A DNA stretch of 30,870 nucleotides from Kitasatospora phosalacinea. Its GTDB lineage: Bacteria > Actinomycetota > Actinomycetes > Streptomycetales > Streptomycetaceae. The stretch lies in the NCBI RefSeq assembly GCF_000717185.1, contig NZ_JNYE01000095.1, positions 1-30,870 on the forward strand, in the 5' to 3' direction. Shown here piece by piece: positions 8,597 to 14,653 of the stretch. Position numbers and translations under genes: made by a program. The notes below the pieces were generated by a model. That model saw nothing but the letters and a program-made list of their open reading frames with translations. It was not told the origin of the DNA and ran no database searches. The number at the start of each line of letters is the position of its first letter. Within the stretch, counting starts at the first letter, position 1.

Positions 8597-8803
8597 TCAG
8601 CGTCGAGGGGGCGGTCCCAGCAGACGCCGCCAAGTCTGCTGATAGGTGACTCCGGCCCGCGCCTGGTGGTACGAGCCCACTCGTTCGAGCGCTTCCAATT
8701 CCAGGATGATCCACCAGGCGCTGGCAGCGGAACCGAAGCCAGACAACAGGGCAGTGCCCGCAGCGGTACAGGGGCCAGCAGCTGAACGGTGTCCAGGGTC
8801 GAG
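8597..8803 (-). other. In-frame coding-like stretch after the XRE stop
   Basis: Directly after the TGA of the XRE gene, in the same frame, 68 codons stay open to the next TGA at 8599-8597. The last 45 residues look like real protein: AWWIILELEALERVGSYHQA then RAGVTYQQTWRRLLGPPPRR. The only candidate start is TTG at 8746-8744, without a ribosome binding site, giving 49 aa. It could be a small coupled gene, a former C-terminal extension cut off by a nonsense change, or chance in high-GC DNA. Confidence 0.3.
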
Positions 8804-9043
8804 TCAGTCCTCGGTGAACAGCTCGTGGGGCTCGACTCCCAGTGCCTTCGCGAGGGCCGGGATGCGGTCCACCGAGACGCTGTGCCGGGCGGTTTCGAGT
8901 TCGACGTAGAAGGACCTGTCCATGCCAGCTGCTACCGCCACGGCGGTCTGGGTCAGCCCCTTCCGCTCGCGAAGCGCCCGCAGGCGGCGCCCGAAGAGGA
9001 CGCGCTGGGCTGGGATGGCCGGGTCTGAATCGCTGTTCGCCAC
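8804..9043 (-). CDS. XRE-family helix-turn-helix regulator (79 aa)
   Basis: The product is essentially one Cro/C1 domain: FGRRLRALRERKGLTQTAVA, then AAGMDRSFYVELETARHSVS and VDRIPALAKALGVEPHELF. The start is GTG at 9043; no clear ribosome binding site precedes it, so it may be leaderless. It is divergent from tniQ, and the 77 bases between them contain a perfect palindrome (9071-9088) suited to a dimeric XRE repressor. The likely job is to repress itself and the transposition operon, as many mobile elements do. It differs clearly from the XRE protein at 2112-2393, so the two are not a recent duplication. Confidence 0.85.
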   Translation of the reverse strand: MANSDSDPAIPAQRVLFGRRLRALRERKGLTQTAVAVAAGMDRSFYVELETARHSVSVDRIPALAKALGVEPHELFTED

Positions 9044-9070
9044 GAGCAGTAACCGTAGTACAGTCCGAGC

Positions 9071-9088
9071 TGTAGGAAGTCTCCTACA
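9071..9088. promoter_or_regulatory. Palindromic operator candidate between XRE gene and tniQ
   Basis: TGTAGGA at 9071-9077 and TCCTACA at 9082-9088 are perfect inverted repeats separated by four bases. Size and symmetry fit the site of an XRE dimer. It lies 28 bases from the XRE start and 33 bases from the tniQ start, so a bound protein could block both promoters. Confidence 0.55.
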
Positions 9089-9120
9089 AGATCAATTGTT
9101 GCGCCAAGGGGAGTTGCCGC

Positions 9121-10362
9121 ATGACTGCGTCAGTGCAGCCGCTGCTGGCTTCCGGCGTGTTGGGCCCGGCAGCTGGCGGAGCCGCAGTGCGGCGACTGCC
9201 GTCGGCGATGCCGCGCAGGCTTCCGGCGGTGCCGGTGCCCGCAGCCGGCGAGTCCTTCCCATCGTGGGTGGATCGGATGGCCGTGGATCTGGAGCTGACG
9301 CCGGGTGAGACAGCGCGGCGGGTGGGGCTGGAGTGCCGTTCGAGCGACCGCGCAGTGCGGCCGGTGTGCTACGGCGTGGCGCTGACGGAGCTGGGTGCGC
9401 GTCGGATCGGGGCGGCGACCGGGCTGGACAAGGAGGAGCTGCGGTCCATGCAGCTGGCCCGGTACGCCGACGGCGTCCTGGACTTCTCCCGGCTGGACTT
9501 GGCCGAGCCACCGTCGGTGACCCGGCTGAGCAACCGTGAGTGGGCGCTGTTCACCGGCACCCGGGCGTGCCCGAAGTGCCTGAGCGAGCGTCCGGTGTGG
9601 CCGCTGTGGTGGCGCCTGGGCATAGCGGCGGTGTGTCCGACCCACCGGACACTGCTGGTTGACACCTGCCCCACGTGCGGGGACCGGCTCGGACTCGGGA
9701 ACTCCGGGCATCCCGGGGGCCTGCCGACCCGGTCGGGAGTCCTGGACCTGCGGCGGTGCAACAACCGACGCTCAGCGGCTGCGGGACAGCGATCGGCCCG
9801 CTGTGATCAGGAATTGGCCGAGCTGCCGTCCGTGACCGTTCCGGCGCTACTCGCGGACTTGCAGGAGCTGGTGCTGAAGGCCGCAGACGGGAGCCCTGCA
9901 GTGGTTGCCGGGCGGACTATGGCGACGGCTGACTTCTTCGCCGCCTTGCGCTACCTGGCCGCAGCCGCCCGGGCGGGTGCCGAGCCGAGCGATCTGGCGG
10001 ACTGCCCGACGCTGGCTCCCGAGGCCGCCGAGGCGTTCACGGCCTATCAGGACGTGCGCCGACGCGCCCGCCACGGCGGCGCACGGACGAAGCTCGGGAT
10101 GAGTCCGCCCACTGCCGCCCACGCGGCCGCCGTCCTCGCGCTGACGGCCCCCCTGCTGTTCGCCCGGAGCCGGACGGCGATGAGCGCCGCCTTGGCCCGC
10201 TGGCAGGGCTCCGTCCCGGAGTCCTTGACGATTCCGGCCTGTCTGAACGACGACACCACCGAACGGCCGCCGACCGGGGCGGGCCCGACACTGCGCATCA
10301 GGAAGGACGGGCGTGAGTCCGAAGAGAACCCGGACGCTGCGGCCGGTCAGGTATGTGCCTGA
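9121..10362 (+). CDS. tniQ: TniQ/TnsD-family target-selection protein
   Basis: The ATG at 9121 follows AAGGGGAG at 9106-9113. The 413-aa product opens with the TniQ signature: PRRLPAVPVPAAGESFPSWVDRMA (about residues 31-54) is the family's P-x-P, GES-x-x-SW pattern. A zinc-ligand set follows: C150, C153, C172, H175, C183 and C186. TniQ proteins bridge the target DNA, or a CRISPR effector, to the AAA ATPase TnsC; TnsD of Tn7 recognises the attTn7 site at the end of glmS. The C-terminal part is variable and probably carries site-specific DNA binding. It is first in a four-gene operon, unlike Tn7 where the target-selection genes follow tnsABC. The last 50 bases overlap tnsA. No CRISPR array or cas gene is present, so RNA guiding is not suggested. 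Confidence 0.88.
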   Translation: MTASVQPLLASGVLGPAAGGAAVRRLPSAMPRRLPAVPVPAAGESFPSWVDRMAVDLELTPGETARRVGLECRSSDRAVRPVCYGVALTELGARRIGAATGLDKEELRSMQLARYADGVLDFSRLDLAEPPSVTRLSNREWALFTGTRACPKCLSERPVWPLWWRLGIAAVCPTHRTLLVDTCPTCGDRLGLGNSGHPGGLPTRSGVLDLRRCNNRRSAAAGQRSARCDQELAELPSVTVPALLADLQELVLKAADGSPAVVAGRTMATADFFAALRYLAAAARAGAEPSDLADCPTLAPEAAEAFTAYQDVRRRARHGGARTKLGMSPPTAAHAAAVLALTAPLLFARSRTAMSAALARWQGSVPESLTIPACLNDDTTERPPTGAGPTLRIRKDGRESEENPDAAAGQVCA

Positions 10363-11086
10363 CCAACTGTTCGTCCGCTACTACGACGCTGCCGAGATCG
10401 AACGGCTCATACCGGCTTCCCAGGCAGCGCGGGTGCGCTTCGAGGACTGCCTGCCCGCCCGCGAGATCCCCTCGTACGTGGGGATGCGGCACACTCCCGG
10501 CTCGTACTGGGCAGCCAGCTGCGACACCGTGCTGGACTACGAGAGCTTCCTGGAAGCGCAGTGGATGCGGCTGCTGGACTTCGACTCCAAGGTCGCCGTC
10601 CTGGCCGCACAGCCGTTCATCTTCGAAGGCGCCGATGCCCAAGGCAAGTGGACCCACGTCCCCGACCTGTTCGTCCGCCGCACCGACGGCACAGTGCTGC
10701 TGCTGGACGTCAAGAACCCCGAGCAGCTGGCCAAGCCGCGTGTCGTGCAGCAGGCCCAGCGCACCCGGCAGGCGTGCCAGGAGCTCGGATGGGACTACCG
10801 CATGGTCGGCGCCCCGGACCCGCAACTGTGGGCCACCGTCGAGTGGCTGGGCGGCTACCGGCGCCCGCTGCACGCCACGGCCGACCTGGTCGACCCCGTC
10901 CTGGCGCTCGCCGCCAAGCCGATCACCCTCGGGGACCTCGTGGACTTCCCTCATGATCCCGAGGTCGTCCGGCCGGTGGTCTACCACCTGATGTGGCATC
11001 ACCGCCTGCTCTTCGACACCGCCCGGCCCCTTCGCGACCACACCCGTGTGTGGGCGACCAGCAGCACCCCAGAGAGGACGCGATGA
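10313..11086 (+). CDS. tnsA: TnsA-like transposon endonuclease
   Basis: The start is GTG at 10313 with GGAAGGA at 10301-10307 before it. The 257-aa protein has the TnsA-type PD-(D/E)xK nuclease core: E77 in DYESFLEAQ, D118 in HVPDLFVRR, and D132-V-K134 in LLLDVKNP. TnsA cuts the 5' strands at the transposon ends, while TnsB cuts the 3' strands, giving cut-and-paste excision. The N-terminal nuclease domain is complete. The C-terminal half (about 165-257) would contact TnsB or TnsC. The frame overlaps tniQ upstream and its TGA overlaps the tnsB ATG, so all are translated together. Presence of an apparently active TnsA argues for cut-and-paste rather than replicative transposition. Confidence 0.87.
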   Translation: MSPKRTRTLRPVRYVPDQLFVRYYDAAEIERLIPASQAARVRFEDCLPAREIPSYVGMRHTPGSYWAASCDTVLDYESFLEAQWMRLLDFDSKVAVLAAQPFIFEGADAQGKWTHVPDLFVRRTDGTVLLLDVKNPEQLAKPRVVQQAQRTRQACQELGWDYRMVGAPDPQLWATVEWLGGYRRPLHATADLVDPVLALAAKPITLGDLVDFPHDPEVVRPVVYHLMWHHRLLFDTARPLRDHTRVWATSSTPERTR

Positions 11087-13218
11087 ACCAGCGCCACCGG
11101 CTCGCGGTCGAGGACTGGATCGAGTTCGAGGACGAACGCCACCAGGTCGTGGCCACCGACGGCGCGCTGGTCCGGCTGCGGTCCATCACCGGCCACCGGA
11201 TCACGATCATGCTCTCCGAGCTGCTGACCGACCCCTCGTTCCGTGCGTTCGCCGAGCCCCCGCCCGAAGCCGACGCCAAGGACGTGGGTCTCGACCCCGG
11301 CGGTGTGCTCGCCACCGTCGCACCCGCGGCCAGGCAGGCGGCGCTCGACCTCGAAGCCCATCTGTGGGAGGCGACCACCGGCTACCGGTCCGGTGATCCG
11401 ATGAAGGCCCAGGCCGGGGAGCCCCGCCCGCAGTACCACCCCGACATGAAGAAGACCGAACGCATCCTGGCCAAGGCCGCGGAACTCGGCGTCAGCGACC
11501 GCTGGTTGTGGAAACTGCTGGACCGGTGGGACGAGCAGGGCCTCTTCGCGCTGGTGGACGGACGCAAGGCACGGGTCCGCAACCCCCTGCGCAACGTCGA
11601 ACCGCGCGTCATCCAGGCGATCCGCGAGCAGTCGGCCGCAGAGCGACTGGACAGCTCCTCCACGGTCACCACCCGCTTCCTGAGGCGCACTCAGAACCGC
11701 CTCGACGCGGACTACGGAACCGGCGAAGTGCCGCTCCCCAAGGAGGACACCTTCCGCCGGATCGTGCGGCTGCTTCTGACGCACCGCCCCTCCGACCCCG
11801 CCTACCAGCGCCAGTCCGGCGCCAACCAGCCCGACCGCACCTTCGGCAACGTCATCGCGCACCGCCCCGGCCAGGTCGTCATGCTCGACAGCACGCCGCT
11901 GGACGTGCTGGCCTGGGACGCGACGACCAACAGCACCGAGGGCCTCGAACTCACCATCGCGCTCGACCTGGCGACCCGGTCCATCCTGGCCTGGCGGCTC
12001 ACCCCGGTGGGCACCAAGGCCATCGACATCGGTCTCCTGCTCGCGGACGTGATGACTCCCGAGCCGATGCGGCCGGCCTGGGACGACGCCCTGCGCTACT
12101 CGATGCTCCGCGTCCCCTACGAACGCATGCTCACGCTGGACGAACGCCTCGCCCAGGCGGCCGCCCGCCCGGTGATCTACCCCGAGACCCTCCTGTTCGA
12201 CCACGGCAAGCCCTACCAGTCGGATGTCGTCCGCCGGGCCTGCCGCTCCTGGAAGATCGACATCCAGGACGCGCGCAAGCTCAAGCCCACCGACAAGCCG
12301 CACGTCGAACGCCTCTTCGGCACCATCCGCGAGCAGTTCTCCATGCACGTCGCCGGCTACAAGGGCTTCAGCGTTGCCACCCGCGGCCGAACCGTGGAGG
12401 AGCAGGCCCGCTGGAGCGTCGACGAGATCGCCGAGTTCTTCGCCGAGTACGTCGTTGCCGTCTACCAGCAGAAATCCCACTCCGGGCTGCACCTGCACGG
12501 CTTCCCCGACCTTGAGGTCTCCCCGAACGAGGCGTACGCGATGGCGCTGGGCTCGGCCGGCTTCGTCGACTGCCCACGCGACCCGAACCTGTACTACGAG
12601 CTGCTGCCGATCGCCGGCAAGGGCCGGGTGATCCACCCGTACGGCGTGGAGCTCAACCACCTCGTCTACAACGCCGAGGTCCTCTACCAGTTCCGCAACG
12701 CCAAGTCCCCGTACCCGAACGAGCTGTGGCCCATCCGCTACGACCCCCGCAACCTGCTGCACGCCTACTTCCACAACCCGCGCGACCAGAAGTGGTACAC
12801 GCTGCGCTGGACGCACGCGCTCAGCGACCTTCAACCGTTCACCGACATCACCCTGCGCGAGGCCAAACGTCTGCTCGCCCAGCGCGGCCAGGACCCGAGC
12901 AAGCCGGAACTGATCGCCCAAGCGCTTCGAGACCTCCAGAACCGCACCGACGCACCCGAGACCTGGACCAAGGGCACCCGCAAGCGCTGGTCCCGCGACC
13001 GCCACCGGGCCCACACCCAGGCCGTGGATGCCCTGCGCTCCACACCCGCCGTGCCCGCGCCGCCACCGGCTCCGCCGGCCCCCGCACCGCCGACCCGCAA
13101 GCCCACCATCCCCGGCCTACACGCCGTCCCCAACCTTCCCATTGAGGACGACGACCTCGACCTCGACGCCATCCAGCCCGCTGCGGTATGGAACCCCCAC
13201 AGCGCCCAGGAGAACTGA
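11083..13218 (+). CDS. tnsB: TnsB-like DDE transposase
   Basis: The ATG at 11083 overlaps the tnsA stop (ATGA) and follows AGAGAGGA. The 711-aa protein has N-terminal helix-turn-helix regions (about 120-230) for binding transposon ends, then an integrase core with D269 (VVMLDST), D373 (LFDHGKPY) and E409 (KPHVERLFG). The 35 residues between D373 and E409 make this a DD35E enzyme of the Mu/Tn7 type. A Mu-transposase-like C-terminal beta barrel and a basic helix (about 560-650) follow, then a Pro/Ala-rich tail with acidic end, fit to contact TnsC. TnsB performs 3' end cleavage and strand transfer. No frameshift or lost catalytic residue is seen. Confidence 0.93.
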   Translation: MNQRHRLAVEDWIEFEDERHQVVATDGALVRLRSITGHRITIMLSELLTDPSFRAFAEPPPEADAKDVGLDPGGVLATVAPAARQAALDLEAHLWEATTGYRSGDPMKAQAGEPRPQYHPDMKKTERILAKAAELGVSDRWLWKLLDRWDEQGLFALVDGRKARVRNPLRNVEPRVIQAIREQSAAERLDSSSTVTTRFLRRTQNRLDADYGTGEVPLPKEDTFRRIVRLLLTHRPSDPAYQRQSGANQPDRTFGNVIAHRPGQVVMLDSTPLDVLAWDATTNSTEGLELTIALDLATRSILAWRLTPVGTKAIDIGLLLADVMTPEPMRPAWDDALRYSMLRVPYERMLTLDERLAQAAARPVIYPETLLFDHGKPYQSDVVRRACRSWKIDIQDARKLKPTDKPHVERLFGTIREQFSMHVAGYKGFSVATRGRTVEEQARWSVDEIAEFFAEYVVAVYQQKSHSGLHLHGFPDLEVSPNEAYAMALGSAGFVDCPRDPNLYYELLPIAGKGRVIHPYGVELNHLVYNAEVLYQFRNAKSPYPNELWPIRYDPRNLLHAYFHNPRDQKWYTLRWTHALSDLQPFTDITLREAKRLLAQRGQDPSKPELIAQALRDLQNRTDAPETWTKGTRKRWSRDRHRAHTQAVDALRSTPAVPAPPPAPPAPAPPTRKPTIPGLHAVPNLPIEDDDLDLDAIQPAAVWNPHSAQEN

Positions 13219-13222
13219 CCCC

Positions 13223-14383
13223 GTGACAACCGCCCTCGGCTTCCCCGACGATGACGACAACCACTTCCAGCACCCTGGGCTCGCCGAGCCGCGCACCAAA
13301 GAGGAATGGCGGGCCTACCTCGCGTCCGAACCGCCGATCAAGCCGGACAAGCTCTCCTTGGAGATGTACGAGCAGCTCAGCGCCAAGGAGAAGGCCCTGC
13401 ACAACCGAGCCCGCTTCGCCCACCACAGCGCGCTGGTGATCGTCCGCAACGCCCAGATGGATGCCATCCACCACCAGATACGCCGCCGGATGCTCACCAA
13501 CGCCCGCCAGCCGGCCGGAGCCCGCCGCGGAATCGTCCTGGACGGCCCGGCCACCCTCGGCAAGTCCACCCTGGTGAAGATGTTCGCCGCCGACTTCGAA
13601 CACGAACTCCGCCGGGACTTCCCCGAACGCTTCGAACGCAGCTACCGCGTCGACAACCACTCGGTCGACTACACCCCCGTCGTGTACATCAATATCCCCT
13701 CCCAGGCCACGCCGAAGGACCTGTCGATCGCCCTGGCCGACTACATGGGCATGGCGTACCGGCCCGGCGCGACCAAGAGCGCCATCACCAACCGGGTCCT
13801 GACCGACCTCCGCCGCTGCGGCGTGGAGCTGGTGATCATCGACGATGCGCACTTCATGAACCTCTCCCTCAAGGAGGGAAAGGTCGTCAACGACCACCTC
13901 AAGTTCATCGCCAACCACACCGCCGCGACCTTCATCTACACCGGTGTCGACCTCAAGCACTCCGGCCTCTTCCTGGAGGGCACCGGCGGGGCCCGGGTCA
14001 CCCAGACCTCCGGCCGCAACACCCTGCTCCACATACGGCCGTTCTCCGTCGAAGCGAAGCCGGACAAGGCCGACTGGGTCAGCGTCATCGCCTCCATGGA
14101 AGCCGCGCTCGTCCTCTACCGACACGAGCCCGGCACTCTCAAGCGAGCCTGGAAGTACCTCTACGAGCGCACTGAGGGCAACATCAGCTCACTCGCGGAA
14201 CTGATCCGGGAGTCTGCCACCGAGGCCGTCATGACAGGCGCCGAGGCGATCACCCGGAAGCTCATGGAGGGCATCGTGATCAACGAGAACGCCCAGACCG
14301 CGTACGACATCTCGGGGCACGAGGAGCCGGAGAGTCCCGGCCCGGAGGCCGACGGCGATGAAGGCGAGCCCATCGCCGGCTGA
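13223..14383 (+). CDS. tnsC: TnsC/TniB-like AAA+ transposition regulator
   Basis: The GTG at 13223 lies four bases after the tnsB stop, with AGGAGA at 13208-13213. In the 386-aa product Walker A is GPATLGKST (108-116) and Walker B is VELVIIDDAH (201-210), with D207 and D208. The long acidic-to-basic N-terminal segment (1-95) and the C-terminal lid helices fit TnsC/TniB. These ATPases form filaments on target DNA, receive the site signal from TniQ and switch on TnsA-TnsB, and they also give target immunity. A perfect terminator follows the stop, so the operon is tniQ-tnsA-tnsB-tnsC and transcription runs outward toward the nearby transposon end. Confidence 0.9.
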   Translation: MTTALGFPDDDDNHFQHPGLAEPRTKEEWRAYLASEPPIKPDKLSLEMYEQLSAKEKALHNRARFAHHSALVIVRNAQMDAIHHQIRRRMLTNARQPAGARRGIVLDGPATLGKSTLVKMFAADFEHELRRDFPERFERSYRVDNHSVDYTPVVYINIPSQATPKDLSIALADYMGMAYRPGATKSAITNRVLTDLRRCGVELVIIDDAHFMNLSLKEGKVVNDHLKFIANHTAATFIYTGVDLKHSGLFLEGTGGARVTQTSGRNTLLHIRPFSVEAKPDKADWVSVIASMEAALVLYRHEPGTLKRAWKYLYERTEGNISSLAELIRESATEAVMTGAEAITRKLMEGIVINENAQTAYDISGHEEPESPGPEADGDEGEPIAG

Positions 14384-14392
14384 CCAGAGCAA

Positions 14393-14427
14393 AGCGCCGG
14401 TAGTCACGGTTGGTGACTACCGGCGCT
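14393..14427 (+). terminator. Terminator of the transposition operon
   Basis: Arms AGCGCCGGTAGTCAC (14393-14407) and GTGACTACCGGCGCT (14413-14427) pair perfectly over 15 bp with a five-base loop, starting ten bases after the tnsC stop. It would stop operon transcription before the transposon end and before it runs antisense into the neighbouring gene. Confidence 0.85.
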
Positions 14428-14452
14428 GTCGCCTGAAGCGGGCCGACTGCGC

Positions 14453-14557
14453 ACTGAACTCATTCGTGCGGTAGAGCCTCCGAAATCCACCGCAGAAAAG
14501 AGTTCAGTTCCCAGGTCGGCAGGGCGCTCACTGAACTTTTTTCTGCCGTCCGACACA
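14453..14557. repeat. Candidate transposon end with three 19-bp repeats
   Basis: Three related 19-mers occur within 96 bases. Copy A at 14453-14471 (plus) reads ACTGAACTCATTCGTGCGG. Copy B at 14490-14508 (minus) reads ACTGAACTCTTTTCTGCGG. Copy C at 14530-14548 (plus) reads ACTGAACTTTTTTCTGCCG. A-B agree at about 16 of 19 and B-C at 17 of 19. Just outside copy C is GTCCGACACA, whose ACA end matches the TGT/ACA termini of Tn7-like elements, placing the border at about 14555-14557. These look like TnsB binding sites. Because B and C are inverted, they could instead form a hairpin, so a second terminator is the alternative reading. Confidence 0.5.
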
Positions 14558-14653
14558 CCATGTCCGCCCACGCCCCCGCGAAAACCGGCCACGCGTCTCG
14601 ATCCGCCAACGCCCCTCCCGCCGGCGGGTGCCCGGGCCGTCCCGGAACCGGAA

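Larger units (their letters stand above)
1..14557. mobile_element. Putative Tn7-like element with defence cargo (left end not seen)
   Basis: A tniQ-tnsA-tnsB-tnsC operon at 9121-14383 lies next to a candidate transposon end at about 14453-14557. Everything to its left is accessory in type: restriction-modification, nucleotidyltransferase pair, XRE regulators, an IS3 fragment and an unknown gene. The 263-6453 part also has visibly lower GC and a less biased third codon position than the genes after 14654. I searched for another copy of the end repeats between 1 and 9120 and found none, so the left end either lies outside the window or is too diverged to see. The left limit given is only the window edge. 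The transposition module itself is secure; its extension over the cargo is inference. Confidence 0.5.

Noticed and set aside
8303..8803. tRNA gene as an attachment site in the gap before the XRE gene
   Set aside because: No T-loop GGTTCGA with a pairing acceptor stem was found.
1..9120. Left transposon end within the window
   Set aside because: Single hits to GTTCAG or TTTCTGC exist (for example near 70, 1202 and 8320) but none is repeated or next to a TGT terminus.
10999..13014. Minus-strand frame opposite tnsB
   Set aside because: The plus strand has complete TnsB motifs; the antisense product is low-complexity Val/Gly/Arg.
14490..14548. Repeats B and C read as a simple terminator hairpin
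   Set aside because: They can pair, but a perfect terminator already follows tnsC, and a third copy (A) and the terminal ACA fit transposase sites better. Kept as an alternative.
9121..14557. CRISPR-associated transposon
   Set aside because: No CRISPR repeats and no cas genes are present in the window, so the TniQ is taken as DNA-site directed.
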